Positions 25,461 through 38,820 are shown, counted from the first letter of the stretch. The stretch: DNA of 64,000 nt from Sclerurus mexicanus (GCA_013396755.1 VWZF01002914.1:756335-820334), one strand, 5' to 3'. Program-made: numbers and translations. The notes: generated by a model from the letters alone, not told the origin.

Positions 25461-25770
25461 CCAGCCAAGAGGAGTAAGTGAATTTGCTTTCACCATAATT
25501 TAAGGGAGAGCAATTTATACTGGGCAACTGTAGGGGTATTAATTCTGTTTTAGCCTGGGGCTAATCCAGAACTGGGAATTTTTGCTGCAACTTTTTTGCT
25601 ATTGAGGAATTTTGGATTTTATTTTCTTTTTAAACCTAAAGGAAGTAATTGAAAAATTTCAAAAATATTTTCATTGAGGCAGGAAATGTTCCACAAAATT
25701 CCCATACATCTGCAAACATTTTTAGTTGCTACAGAGCAGTCTCTTTGTTAGCCTACCACAGTAAAATCCT

Positions 25771-25815
25771 GTTTATCAAACTTTTGAACTCCATACATGA
25801 CAAAGTTTGATAGAC
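25771..25815. repeat. 14-bp stem hairpin with 17-base loop
   Basis: GTTTATCAAACTTT pairs with AAAGTTTGATAGAC across a 17-base loop, with one G-U pair in an RNA reading. It is the strongest inverted repeat noticed. It could be a transposon relic or chance in AT-rich DNA. The stem is too short for a convincing microRNA precursor. Confidence 0.6.
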
Positions 25816-27337
25816 TATAAATGTGAACTTTAGCACTAGTTAAAGCTATAGCAAATGAAATGCTGAAACAATAAGTGAAGTATAATAGAAAATAATGGTT
25901 GATTGATAAAGAATAAATTTGTTGCTTTCATATGAGTTCAGTTGTGTGTTCAGTTCATACTGTCTTTGAAAGGGTTAAGTATTTCCTTACATAAGTCCTA
26001 TTGGAATGTTGAGCTTATTGACTTTACAACAAGAATCTAGAAGGAAGAATCTAGAGAGAATCAATACGTAATAACTGGAAAAAAGTTACAAGGATTTCAC
26101 TTCTTTAGACACCAAGAATTTGTTTATATTCAGTTACTTTTGTTTCTAAGCACCATGTAAGCCAGATGAATTTTAAAGTCCATCATATGTTGGTTGGCTT
26201 GGGGAATTGAGCTGAATGGGAGAAATACATTGAAAAGATGAGTCTGAAATAAACATTTGTTTAAAAGGATCAGTTTACTAAAGGGAGGCTCTTTAACAGA
26301 AAAAAAAAAAAGATGAATTTACAGGATCTCAACTATATGAAGAACAGGCTATTTAGGCAAGAGACATAGGGAACTTATTTCTGTACAAGGCAATATCAAA
26401 TTTATCCTCTACCCACAATGATCGCTGTATCCACATGCATAGATCATTTTCAGGGGTAAGTGCTGTGTGTATGAATTGGTCAATTGTTCTAACAACCACT
26501 AGTGAAACAACAGAATTCTTCACTAAAATCTAGTAGAGTTTTGGTCTTTTGAGGTTTAATACAAAGCACCATATTGCTACTGCATAGTAGTCCTAGTTCT
26601 GAAGGCCTGTTATTTATTGCCACTATCTTTTATTTGTCAAACTCCAGTGAAAAATGTCAAGGCTCAGTTGATTCCTCAGCTGACACTAACCAATGGAAAT
26701 GAGATGTCTCACAGAGCAGAAAGATAACTTCTGCCCACATATTTAGGATAGAAAATACATATTTTATTTTTTTAACCAGTCCTTTAAAAATAGAAGGTGT
26801 TTTTTTTTTTTTTGTGAAATCAACCTTGCAGTATGCTCCAGCATACAAGCAATGAATATGATGTCTGTTCACTGAATTGTATATATACATAATATGGAAT
26901 AAGAATGAAAAATTTCAGCTCATTAAGAGCAAGTACACTTGACTTTTCCATTGTTTGTCAAAACAATATCATTTCCTCTGACTGTGAACCTGTCTCTCTA
27001 GAGGTAGATAACTCATTCCACTGCATTATAACTTAGTGTCTAGTCATAATATTTCAGTATCAAAATCTGAAAAGTGGCACTGAAGATTGATAATTGATAT
27101 TGATTCTTTAGCTACTGAACTTTTGAATTGCAAGTCCCTCAAAACTCCTCTAATTCATTTGTAGGCAAATACTGAAAGATACTGTGATATGAGGCCTTTT
27201 CCAGAATTTTTGTGGTATTATTTTTCCACAGTATCACTTCTATTTCTTGCTCTGTTCTTCTCCACTGCCATAATTAAACCTCTTAAAATGAATTGTTAAA
27301 TGACTTTTTAGTATAAAAGTTGCTGTATCTTATGAAA

Positions 27338-27368
27338 CAAACAAACAAAAACACAACAACAACAACAA
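27338..27368. repeat. (AAC)n-rich simple repeat
   Basis: AAAC units pass into several ACA/AAC units, followed by a poly-A run at about 27372-27384. Confidence 0.8.
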
Positions 27369-28540
27369 AGTTAAAAAAAAAAAAAGAGAAAGTTAATCCA
27401 GTAAAAAATTTATGGTGATATCAGATGGTTAGGTTTCAGTAGGATTTTTAAATGTGCAGCCATGAATGGCTGCTTCCAGAACAATTATTGTTCTCATTTG
27501 CTCCAGTTAGCTCAAGTAGCTCTCAGGTAGCTCAAGTTAGTCACCTAAGAGTAGTTAAAACAATTTAACAGAACAATGACTAACTACTTCAGAAATATAA
27601 TGGTGGTGTAAATTATGTTACTTATTATATAGTGATTTTAGTAACTGCCTAACGTATGAACATAATGAGTGATTTGAAGGAAGGATAGCAATGTTTTCTT
27701 CTTTCCTGTTCCCTAAATACAGTGGAAGTAATCCACAAAAAAGGACAGTCTCATTTACAAAATTGGAATGTGAATCTCTGCTCCAGCATACAAGCAAAAG
27801 ACAGAAGTACTTGTGATGGAACAGAACTTCAGGAAGAGTCTTTAGATTAGATTTCCTCAGAACATAAACTAACACATCTAACTTTGTAAAAGAACAGAAA
27901 ATCCGAGGAGATCAAATAAAAATAGAACAGATTTATAAATCAGCACATCTCTGTCTCCCACATGCCCTTTCAGAACAACTTTCTCATCAGTCAGGTGACA
28001 AATAGTTTAACAGTTCCCTTTAGGACTTCCAAAAGTGTGTTTCTTTCCACCACTTTTGAAGTATGAATCCTTATTACTTTCAGGACTCTAGTCCACTCAA
28101 GAAGCTTTCTCTCCTACTTTGCCAGATGGTGCACCCTCTGTACAGAAGTCTGGTTACCAAACAAATGTTTAGGATGCATTTACCCTGAACATGAATACTA
28201 TTTATCTCATTTATTTATTAAATATTTATCCTATTCTTATATATATATGTATATATATAATGTACAGGTTTATCCTGTTTCTTTATTACATCCTATTTAC
28301 CTTATTTATAAGATTCAATTAGGACATTAATACCAACAAATTAAATACTATGATTGGATGGATTATAACTGTAATACTTTTTCCACCTGACTAACCCTCC
28401 TCACATCCAACTGAATGCAGTTAGAAGCTGTAACATTTTCTAGCATGTCACTGTATCTATCCATCAACTGAGTAATAAAGGATGTTGCCAAATACAAAGC
28501 TAAACATACTTTTATCACTGTGCTTAGTTATAACTATAAC

Positions 28541-28565
28541 AAAAGTTATAAAAAGTATAACTTTT
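28541..28565. repeat. 10-bp hairpin
   Basis: AAAAGTTATA and TATAACTTTT are exact reverse complements separated by 5 bases. Confidence 0.65.
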
Positions 28566-29069
28566 ATTTTTCTTAGTTTAATTACATTCTCCACAAGAGA
28601 TATATGGATATTATGAATATGATCTGCTTTATAAATCCTAGACTGTCACTTCTCAGGTGGCTGATATGCAGTTACGGGTCTAAACTTAATGTGACTTATT
28701 ATTGAGAGAACCAGCTCGGAAATGTCTGCAGATAAAGGTGTTGCTTCCATAGCAATTCTGTGATTATTATCTGCCAAACCTATCCATCCTCTGCAAATAA
28801 TTTTAACAGAACATGCCAGATCAGATCTTTGCAGAAGCTGCCAGTTCTATTTTGTAGTAACATTTAAGACTTTGGCATTTGTTTAATTACAGAATGGAAT
28901 AAAAGCAAGTTTAAAAAGTGTTTAAGTGAAAACTGTATCTCCGTGTATAGATTTCCCTGGGAGATTTTCCACTCAATAAAACATACATATAGCCTTATAC
29001 CCTTACGCTTGGAGCACAGGCTGCAGGCATTCATGACTTTGGGTGCTGATTCATATGCAATTTTCCACA

Positions 29070-29290
29070 TTTCAATTTATGCTCATGAGAGTGGTAACGT
29101 AAGTCAAGATCTCCCATGTTGCACAATACAACCCTTCTCCCACATGAGAGACAGTATTAAAAGCTTTACTGAAATCCAAAATCATTACACCAACTGGCTT
29201 CCCATGAGCAGCTAGGTGGGTTACTTTGTCTGAAAAGGTGACATCTTACCCAGAAATGCCTATCAGTTCTCTCATACTGTTTCAGCTGGA
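29070..29290 (-). mobile_element. ancient CR1 reverse-transcriptase palm fragment
   Basis: The minus strand translates, without a stop across the core, as FSDKVTHL, then GKPVGVMILDFSKAFNTVSH. The LDFSKAF block is reverse-transcriptase motif A of the CR1/L3 group, and its first D is the metal-binding catalytic residue. The preceding SDKVT and GKPV blocks are also the usual neighbours in CR1 ORF2. Toward its N-terminal side (rising plus coordinates) the frame is lost, and downstream of VSH the match fades. It is a single palm fragment of an old CR1 copy with no 3' end attached, and it is not functional. Confidence 0.8.
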
Positions 29291-31039
29291 AGGACATACA
29301 CTTATTATTCACTTGAAAATTAGCTCAAACCCTTGCAATTTCACTGAAACTTTATAAATAATGTTAACTTTTTCTGTTCTTCCTGTGCAACTGTTTTAGG
29401 AAGAACAGCATGGCCCTTCAGTTGATGACTCCTGCTATGTAGACCATTTCTTCAGAGTAACATGCACCAATTAGAGCACTGTTCCTGTTCATCCAACTTG
29501 CAGTGGAAATTTGAGATGACACAAATCAATCCCACAATTCTTCAAGTAACATTACTGCTAATTTCTTGCAAAGCTGGAGTAGGTAAGTCAAAGGCATTGG
29601 AAGTGCAGATGACTTCATACTGAGCTGTAAACATATCTTAAATTTTCCTTTATCTGTCATTTTCTCCCATTTTCTTTTCTTAAACTTGTAGTAGCCAAAG
29701 CTGAGCGGTTATGGAATAACAATGCATACTTTCATAAAACCTTTCTTTAAGAGGCAGCTTCTTTTCTATTAGAGTAGTCAATTGCTGAAGATAAGACAAT
29801 CCCTAGGTGGAACAGAAGGAACTGGCAGTAAGATTACCTAAGAGTTTAGGTTGTGTAGAGGTCTGCTATCAGTGGGGAAACAGGCGAGTAAATTACTTGT
29901 TAATAATCTAAAGGAAAAATTATACTAAATAAATTTTATAAAGAAACAAAACAAAAGAAAAAGCCTTCACTAACAGTTAAGGAAAGATAAAACATGTTTC
30001 AGCTGAGCATTCAACCACAGAGTAGACAGAATTATAATTATGATGATTATGATAACATAGAAACAAATCCATGAGCAAGACCTATCAATGTAGCTGTTAA
30101 AAGGTATTGTATGCTTCACCAAATTAAAAGAAAGTATAAGGTTTTTTGGTGAATATCTTATTGCCACTTGTTCTTTTGAAATTCCCAAATGATTTGACTT
30201 TCCTTTTACAAGCCATAAATAAATCACAGATTTATGAGGTTAGTAGAAAAGACTTCTTTATGCTAAGTTATTTCAGAACTGAATATTATGGAGTTCCTTG
30301 GCATTTCTCCTACTATAAAACAGCCACTGACAGAAACAACTGACCATACAACTATCTATCATGTAAGAAATACCATATTACTAACTCTTAATAGATTTCT
30401 CTTGAAAACTGAAGAATGTGAAAGAAAGGTAGGATTTGCTGTCTTTTATTAGAGAGCAGAGCTGTTGGAGCAGTTACTGTGTTTTTTTATGTTACATGAT
30501 TTAATAAGCTTTACAGGAAAACCCCCTTCAATATGTACAGAGAGAGTTATGTGCTAGTATTTATGTTGGTAGGTGAAGAAGTTCTGATCCATGCAATATT
30601 CAGATGGGAATTTAGAGCAGACATAATTCTGTCATTGAAAGTCTTGCTATTGATTAAAAGATCATCTATTCTAAAAAGTACAAGAAAGAGATAAAAGTAT
30701 TTTAAATATACATCAGTGTGACTCGCATATTCAGAATAGTAGGTATTTTAGGAGTCTTACATTATTAGCTTTCTTTGTTCATCTTTCACAACAAGCTTTT
30801 AGACAGCATATAGCTTACAAACTCAAACTATCCTTAAATGCAAGAAAGTAATGTTTCTGAGATTATTTATTCTTAAAGGTGTTGCCATAAGGGGAAGGAA
30901 AAAACTTTCCAAGACAACTTTATGTGGGTAAAGTAGAGGAGTTCTTTTACTTATAGGGTTTTAGGGATACAGAATATAAAGTAGTATAAAAGAGTTCATA
31001 AAGTATAAAAAGAGTATAAAAGAGTACAGTACGTGTTGG
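29291..31039. other. AT-rich non-coding stretch, no gene seen
   Basis: No gene or repeat family is recognised apart from a degenerate AGTATAAAAGAG repeat at 30972-31026. Confidence 0.65.
30972..31026. repeat. degenerate 12-bp tandem repeat
   Basis: About four imperfect copies of AGTATAAAAGAG. The repeated TATAAAA is part of the unit and should not be read as a promoter. Confidence 0.7.
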
Positions 31040-32010
31040 CAAGTAACAGATAGAAAAGACCAGTGCTAGGTTGAACTCACGGCCTCAGGAATACCATGTG
31101 AGCTCTTTTCCAAGCACCACCGCTTCAAAACAGGCAGAGTAAATTAATCCGAAAGGCATCCCTTTCATTCCCAGCTGTATCCAGCCAACCCCTGAGCCAC
31201 TCTGCCGTGTCTTACCGAAGCAAACAAGGGGCAACAACCTGCCCCTCCCAGGTGAAAGACCCTTTCACCCACAGGCTGGGAACACTGACCCTTGCAACAT
31301 CTGGGCCCAAGTCAGCTCACCTCCCAACCCACCATAAACAAGGGAGAAACTGCCTTTTGCAGCTGCTTCCCTGCAGCTCAGCTACCCCAAGTAGCTCATG
31401 CTGGTACCCTGTTCCCATTACTAGTCTTGTCTTCCTGAAGCAGGACTTGAGGTTCTTGAGGTCCGGCCCAGGAGAACAAAGGAGGGGAAACATCTTCTTC
31501 CCCCACCTTAGGAGAGCAAGAGAGGGAAAACCCCCCTTTGCAAAGCAGAGCTCTTCTGAGCTCTGCCCCTTCCCTTTCAGTGGTGGGACACAGGGCACCA
31601 CACCAGGCTGGGCAGCAGAGAGAGTGTGTGCATATCTGTGTGTGTGTGTGAGAAATGTCAACAAGGTGTTAGAGCTGGGAAAGCTCTCTGTCTGTGTGGC
31701 AGCATACTAATTTTGTAACACTACTCAGTTATCGTATCTAAAGGTTGCATTCAATCTAAGAAATGTCCATACCCAGAACTTCCCTTGGGACCACCCCATG
31801 GCACGCCTCTCCTAGAATTGAGCTGAGGTCTTCAGACCCTTACTTCAACCTCTATCATCATCTTCAAGCCACTTTCCCTTATTGGAACTTCTCCAAGGTT
31901 GCTGGGCTTTGCTTTCTTCTTTTGACTAACATGGTACCTAATTGTCTTAGCTCTGGTACATGTTTCCCAGGCATGGTGTTCCAGCTATTATCTGATTCTT
32001 AAGACAGCTA
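31040..32010. other. GC-richer unidentified block, candidate old retroviral fragment
   Basis: This block is GC-richer than its flanks. It contains the window's longest open frame (31207-31710, 167 codons), with a 115-codon frame on the opposite strand. The predicted protein has no domain I recognise, is rich in S, P, R and G, and its end is encoded by a GT microsatellite (31621-31652), so I do not call it a gene. Patches such as 31788-31990 look like diverged repeat sequence and might be retroviral LTR, but there is no end or signal to prove it. Confidence 0.3.
31621..31652. repeat. (GT)n microsatellite
   Basis: GT dinucleotides with one CATATCT interruption. Confidence 0.85.
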
Positions 32011-32360
32011 GCACAGGGTTAGAGGCTGCTAGCTACTCTAAATGCAAGAAACTACATAGAAGTATAAAAATCCACAAATTCATGAAAACCTTAAGGCATC
32101 AAAGGTTTTGCTGTGTTGAGCCAGACTGAAATCTGCAGTGTCTCTTACTTCACTACTAACTGTTAAGTAGAATATAGATTGACTGCTGTCCTGGATCACT
32201 AGATCAAGCCAGCACGTGATGGTTTTACAGTGTGAATTGTAATCAAAAAGACACAAGTATTTACTTTGAATAAGATTTTTGTTTAGTCTTAGGGTCCTTC
32301 TATTAACATGATGACAGTCTGAAACAAGTTTGACAAATTCTGAGTTCCAGAAACTTCTCA

Positions 32361-32522
32361 CTATATCTATATCATCTATATCTATATCTATAATCTATAT
32401 CTATATCTACATCTAATATACATCTACATCTATATATCTATATCTAATCTATATATCATCTGTATCTTTATATATCTATATCATCTATATCTATCTTTGT
32501 CTATATCTATATAAATATAAAT
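32361..32522. repeat. TATATC-type minisatellite
   Basis: About 160 bp made almost wholly of TATATC/ATCTAT hexamers with CATC, ACATC and TTTGTC variants. The variants suggest an array old enough to have gathered point changes, ending in ATATAAATATAAATATG. Confidence 0.92.
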
Positions 32523-35500
32523 ATGTATAAATACTTGTTAACATTTAGGCAGATAAGGCCTTCAGAGACTCCTTTTTCTTGAAATTTTACCTCAATAGTA
32601 CTTGGGTTGACCAGGATTTCCTTACTTGCTGCATTTCCCATGAACCAAATATTACAACTAAAGTAATGTTGTGGTTACTGCCAAGAAGCTGCTTTACAGT
32701 TGTGCACAGCCTGCCACACACAAATAAGAGTTAGGGAAAAGGGAGTGTGACAGGAATACGCAGGCAGGGTAGGACTAATAAAAATGCAGGCTTTCACCCT
32801 GTGTACTGTAACCAAATATTTTAAAGTAACTGTGCTGTACTTCTTCAACATATACAGTTTTCATAAGTGTAGAAGAGACTCATTTTACATTCCAGTGACC
32901 TAGTTTTCCAGGTGGAAGGATCTCATATCATTATGCATAACCCAGCAGTTTTGAGACCAGCTGTAGAAGAGAAACATAGAGTAATGAGAAAGGAAAGACT
33001 ACAGGGATTGAAAAGTTAGTACACTGGTGAAAATGAAGCTAAATATGCCTGCAGGCAGCAGCAGCTCTAATGCTTTTGCAAGAGTGAATTAAAACTCAGA
33101 GGCAAAGGATATAAACTTATAATAGGGGCTAAGACCATTACCTGAGCAGACAGAAAGAAGTGGCCAAAGCACTGTAAAAAGTACATTTTCATCTCTTAAC
33201 TAATTTTTCATAGCAGAAGGAAAAGAGCAAGCTAACTAAAAAGCAGTAACAAAGGGCAAAAAGATAAGAGCCAAGCCTCAGATTCATGAATATGATTTCC
33301 CAATACTTTTAGAATTCTGAATGCTCCAGCTCCCCTTAAAACGTTCAGAATTATCTCCCTTTGAAAAGAACAAACTATTATAGTGTCCCAGCTGTTTAGA
33401 AGGAAATTATATATATTATCTCCATGTAGTTAGAAGATGCAAGTCTTTCCCCCCATTTGCTTACTTTCTGCTCTCACTCTGAGCCTCACCTACTGCTCCT
33501 GAGTGAGGATAATGCATGTGACTGGGTCATACAAAGCAGTTTTAATTTGTAGGAATTTCACTTTTTTTTTCAAAAAGAGCTGAGTTGTCAAAGAAAAGAC
33601 AAATATCAAACAAAATCAAGTTAAAAACTGCTGGAAAAGTCCTTAGGCAAAGCCAAGTTTTCTGTAATGTAGTAATCAATTAATGTTTTGAATCTAAACC
33701 CTTGTTTTGAAACAATCTATTTTGTACATTAAGAAAAAGGATGGAGTGGAAGTATAGATTCAAGGTGAATCCCATCAGTGTCCTTAATACAATCGGGAAT
33801 TCCTTGGAAGAAATTTGGTTAATATTCTGTTCCATATCTGCTCCAGGAAAAAAAATTAAAAGTGATGGGCAATCTTGCCTTAGATCCTACTTCCAACTTG
33901 TCAGCAAGAAAGCAGCTGATGGATTCCACTCAATGGCTGAGCCCAAAAGAACTCCACACTTGAGTTTTTAATACCTCATTTTAGGGCTAACACTGATAAG
34001 TCAGAAAGAGAAAGTCTAGATGCAGTAGTTTCAGCTCCCACCTTCATAATAGCTAAAAAGTCTGTATACGGAACCAGGAGAAATTGTAAACTATTTTTGC
34101 ATTAGCTGAACTTTGAGGAGTTGCAGTGGTAAAATTATTTAATGACTTTGGATTAGTCTTATCCTATTCTATCTGAGCCTTACTATTTATCTCTAATGTC
34201 AATGGCTCTGAGTGGGAACTGTACTTTTATGAGTGGCCCAGTAATAAACCTCTTTTGTATACAACAAATACAGTTTTTGTTGTCTTTCTGTATGTTAGTA
34301 GTAAATTGAATGGAAATGTTAATGCTAGGGCAAGAACCAGAACTTAAATATTTATTAAACCTCATTCAGGTGCCTTAAACACATATTGTATACTTTATTT
34401 AAATATCTTACAGCATTGTAAGGTCTCAATTTTTCATCTATTTTCTTTCTCATTTTGATTCAGTATCCACTGGAGCCTCACCTTCTTAGTAGATTGCCAC
34501 AGGTTGCCAGGTTTATATGTAATATCTCAGATTATTCCCAAGGAATAAACACAAGCAGGGTTAAGAAATAGCTTTTTCTTCCTTTTTCCAAAATAAAAGT
34601 ATGTTCTGCTATAAGTAGGTACCCTAAGACCAACCAATGGGTTCAGCAGAAGAACAGATAGACTGAAAAACAAAACATCAATAAAAACTCAAAAATGAAT
34701 AATACCTGTTCTTCTGTTAAGATCACTGTCTCTGATATGACAATCAAAAAACACCAACACATTGTCAGTGGTAGATGAGAGCTGGAAAAAACTCATACAA
34801 TCTGTTATTCATGGCACAATGTCTGCTTTTTCTCCCACATCATCTTTTAAGCAAGTATCAGCAGACCCAAACTCTATGAGATGAAAGGTATTTTTTAGGC
34901 CTTGAAAGTAAAGGATTTGTGGAGAACTGCAAGTTTAGGGAGGTATTTGTTTTTTTTTCCCCGGACACTTTCATTATCCACCAGAAAAGTAATAGTTCCT
35001 AATTTTTTTATTTTATTTTATATATTTAAATTTTGAGGTGTTTTTTGAGAAAGACCCCTTAACAGTCTGATGTATTAAATAACCTCCAAAGTCCATTCCA
35101 GAAGGATCTATGATTATGGCTGTACTATACTGATTCTTTGAAGGTCAGATGCATGAACCATGCAGCCTGGCATCATTTTATCTCCTGTGACATGCATCAG
35201 TTGCCTCAGTGAAAGGTCTTAGAGGAGAAGTGGCAAATGAATTCTCTAATAGGGATGGTAGGGGGCCAGGGACAAATTACCAGATATTTAGATTGTGGCA
35301 ATATTTAGTCTATGAGTATGGAAGTTTTGCTTATAAATCTTTGTTACTCTTTCTGTTTTCTCTATAATTATGGATTTTCTGTCCATGTGTAGAAACATTC
35401 AGTTTTGTCTTTGTTGTTCTTGTGCAACTCTGTTTTTCTGCCTAATCCTGAACTTTCTGAGGGCAGATGTCCTATTATAAGTTTCTGTAAAGATAATTTT

Positions 35501-37427
35501 TATCAGTCATTCACTGTTTGTCATGCTATGCACACAGTTCAAAGGGATTGCTCAAGGCCAGGTTAGCCAAATTTGCATATCACTTCTCCATGGGTGTATC
35601 TTCGTGGTTAGACTGCTTACAGCTCCTGTTTCCATGAAGTCTTTAATGAACCTTTGTCATCACCTTGTCACCTTTTGCCTTGGAAAGCAATAAGCAACCT
35701 CTAATTCCCTCTTTGAGATGCCCTGATGACTTTCCTGTGGTGGCTTGGATGTAGCCTGCTGCAAGGTCAGATGGGAAGTATAAGCATACTTGGATGAAGG
35801 CTGAATTTACTTTGTAAAGTCTGAATGTGGGTGTCACATACTGGGCATGTGTTTGCAGCTTGGGCTCTAGAAGAGCCCCAAAGCTAAACCACCTACTCTC
35901 CATCTCTGAATCCTTCAACAGATCAATGGAGGGTATATTTTTTTCATTTTTCATCTATTTCAGGTCACTCATTGCCAGCCTAAGAACACCAATTGTAATG
36001 GTAAATTTTCCTTTTTTTTTTTTTTTGTGTGAGTGAGTGTTCAAAGCGAAAAAAAAAGAAAAGTTTGTAATTTTTCTCTATAGATAATATTAGTGATTTT
36101 CATAAAATCTTTATCTCATTGCTCAACTAATCTACATCAAAAGTTTCTGAGATTTATGGCCAGGAAGAATATTAAAGAATAGGTCTTGGCACAATCACTT
36201 GCTTATCCAAGTTGAAGCTTTGAAAAATGAGGTTTTGTAAATTATAAAGCGTTTTTCTCTACTTTGTGTGAAACCATTAGAAATATCTCCTTTTTAATAA
36301 CAAAGCATATAAAATAATTTTCATAACATACATTGTGAAAAGAGCCATGCATGAAAAATGTAGTCACTCACAATAGAAAAAAAGATTTTAAAAAGCTCAT
36401 TCAATGAAAATACTACTTTTTACTTTTCCAAACTACTTATTATCAGTTTTACTGAGCCAGAAAAAGAAATAAAAAGGAACAAAATATTATGACTCCATTT
36501 AGACAGAAAGTCTCATTATGCTGCTTGCCGAAATGTTGGACTTGGATTCTACACCCAGTTTGCTACATATGCTAAGAAAATAAATTAAATGGGTAAAGGT
36601 GATATTTTTTCCCTTTTCCATCTCCCTCCAATTTTAAAGCATTTTAATTTAAAGGTGACTCAGAACTTACATTACAGCAATAAAAATACAAAACAAAGAT
36701 TTTATAGCTATGGAAAAGAAGTCATATGCTAAATGCTTCACATATCTCTGTTCAAAGTAAGACTGACAAGTTCAAATAAAATTAGGTGAATGTTTTCAAG
36801 AGATCTAGTAAAAAGTGAGCCACCATCAGAGGAAAATCCCTAAGAAAGTCATAAATAGAGAGAGAAGATGATTTTGTATAAAGAATATCAACTAAAAATC
36901 TGTTTCTTAAGTAATGGAAAGCAAAGCACAAAACTAAAGAAAAAATCAGTCACCTTTGAAACTGGAAAGAAACAAAATTTTGTAAAACTGAAGTATTTCA
37001 CTGCCGTCTAAGAAGGAGAGGTGACAAAATATAGCTGGAGATTAACACCCTAAAAAGGGAATGTAACATTCTCTAAATAAAAAGTAAGTAGTAGATTAGT
37101 CTGTGTGTCTACAAATATTTCCATACAAAAAACTGACTTCTGACAAGTAATGGCCTGACTCACTCAGATTGCTTTTAAAAGATGATCTTTACAAGTACAA
37201 AGCCATCAACCCCCAGATCAAAACCAACAAACCCTAGAATTCCTTTCTTTACCATAGGCTACACAGGTGTGCATGGTCTTAGTAGGTGTGCCTGGTTTGC
37301 ATGGCTAACAAAGATATTCTTACAGCTGTCTGACTCTTATAAGAGGTCAGAAGGGTTAAACTTCTCAGGTAATTTTTAATACTGGCAAAAAATTTATTTG
37401 CATGGGGAGAACTCAGTCTTGATTCCA
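32523..37427. other. AT-rich non-coding stretch, no gene seen
   Basis: No gene, LINE or LTR is recognised. There is a poly-T run at 36010-36026 and small T or A runs near 33561, 34952 and 36049. Open frames reach 103 codons (35643-35954, minus strand) without any recognisable content. Confidence 0.65.
36010..36026. repeat. poly-T run
   Basis: About seventeen T in a row after a CC pair. It is not linked to a visible element body. Confidence 0.8.
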
Positions 37428-37987
37428 ATGGATGCAGGAGGTGATTATCCCCCTCTACTCAGCCCTACTGAGGTCACATCTGGAGTGATGTGTCATTTCT
37501 GGGCTCTTCAATACAAGAGAGACATGGAGCTTCTGGAGTGGGTCCAGTGGAGGGCAACAAAGATTATTAAGTGACTGGGGTATCTCTGTTATGAGGAAAG
37601 GCTGAAAGAGTTGGGCCTGTTCAGTCTCGAGAAGTGATGACTGAGAGGGGACCTCATCTATGAATATATGAAGGGAGGGAGTCAAGAGGATGGACCAGGC
37701 TCTGCATGGTGGTGCCAATAAATACGATGAAAAAGAATGGGCAGAAACTGGTGCACAGGAAGTTCCACCTGAATATGAAGATGAACTTCTTTACAGTGTG
37801 GATACCTATGCACTGGAACAGATTGCCTAGAGAGGTTGTGTAATTTCCCTCACTGGAGAATTTCAAGAACTGTCTGGATGCAATCCTATGCAATGTGTTC
37901 TAGGGTGACCCTGCTTGAGCAAGGAAGTTGGACCAGATGACTCCATGGGCAGCCCTTTCCGAACTTACCCATTCTGTGATTCTGTGG
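37428..37987 (+). mobile_element. CR1 LINE, 3' 560 bp
   Basis: The copy reads in the CR1 sense direction from GAGGTGATTATCCCCCTCTA-like sequence, through the segment with GTCCAGTGGAGGGCAACAAAG, CTGTTCAGTCTCGAGAAG and GACCTCATC, to CACTGGAACAGATTGCC. It ends with the CR1 3' signature and two octamer-like units, ATTCTGTG ATTCTGTGG. The 5' part is missing, as in nearly all genomic CR1 copies. It covers the end of ORF2 and the 3' untranslated region, with many stops and indels. Confidence 0.93.
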
Positions 37988-38820
37988 TTAGTCCCAAGCA
38001 AACCAGAGTGAGGTTCTCGCAAATGATGATCTAGTTGCTATGGAGTGAAGCCCTGTAGAAGCTGCTGAGAACGCTCCTAGAAAGAATCAGTAACATGCAC
38101 TAAATGTGTCCATAAAAGGTGCCCCCTGCAGATTTGTATACTTTGCTCTGCATTTACCATTTTTTCCTCACTTGTTGTGAAAAGGCAGCTATATGACATT
38201 AGAGAAACGGTTTGCGGAGCTGAAGAGATGCGGAGAAAATTTTCTATTGCTTTATTTCTTGTCAGAAAGTGAATTTTGGAAAAACCTTTCAAAAACACTG
38301 AGGAAAACATGAATGCATGTCCAAGTAGAAACAGAGACATTGTTTCTGTTTCAGACTGAAGACTGTCAAGCCAAAAATGGAACAGTCACCTTGTAATTTA
38401 TCAGATCTGACACTTTTCCTTCCCATATTAGAAATCCAAAACACAGTGCCTAGGGCAATATTTTCTAAAAGATATTTTATTTTTGAAAGCAAATTGAAAC
38501 AGGTCTGATCATTTATGTTAATCAGAAATCTCATCATTTTTCATAAACCCAAGAATTCTACTATCTTGTAAGAGTTGAATGCTGTAAATTTTCCTATACT
38601 TCCCTTTGTATAGGGTATTCTTAGCTTCACATGTCAAACATTATTAAGAATGTGGTATGGCTCCTAAACCTTTTCCCACTTTCAAAAAGTGGCTATGTTA
38701 ATTTCATTAAATATTCTGTATGCAAGGTGTGCACATCACTTTGGCATGCTCACTGAGAAAAGGTACTATGTTAATGTGATATTTAATATCGTTCTAAGCA
38801 ATAGATGTAGGCTCCAGGGG

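Larger units (their letters stand above)
21935..29069. other. AT-rich non-coding stretch with an assembly gap, no gene seen
   Basis: No gene is supported. It contains the gap at 23017-23042, A-rich tracts at 23303-23352, 24157-24171 and 26300-26312, a T run near 26800, an ACAAC repeat near 27340, an AT repeat near 28238, and three hairpins at 25439, 25771 and 28541. A short stretch at 22360-22375 is locally GC-rich but unassigned. Confidence 0.65.

Noticed and set aside
25771..25815. Hairpin considered as microRNA precursor
   Set aside because: The stem is only 14 bp, shorter than the roughly 30-bp stem of a normal precursor.
30972..31026. Several TATAAAA sequences that could be promoters
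   Set aside because: They are units of a degenerate 12-bp tandem repeat and no transcript or gene follows.
31207..31710. 167-codon open frame, the longest in the window
   Set aside because: No recognisable domain, low-complexity composition, an equally open 115-codon frame on the other strand, and a C-terminal part made by a GT microsatellite. GC-richer DNA has fewer stops, which explains the length.
32361..32522. Possible CRISPR-like or regulatory array
   Set aside because: Hexamer-based low-complexity minisatellite with no spacers, in vertebrate-type DNA.
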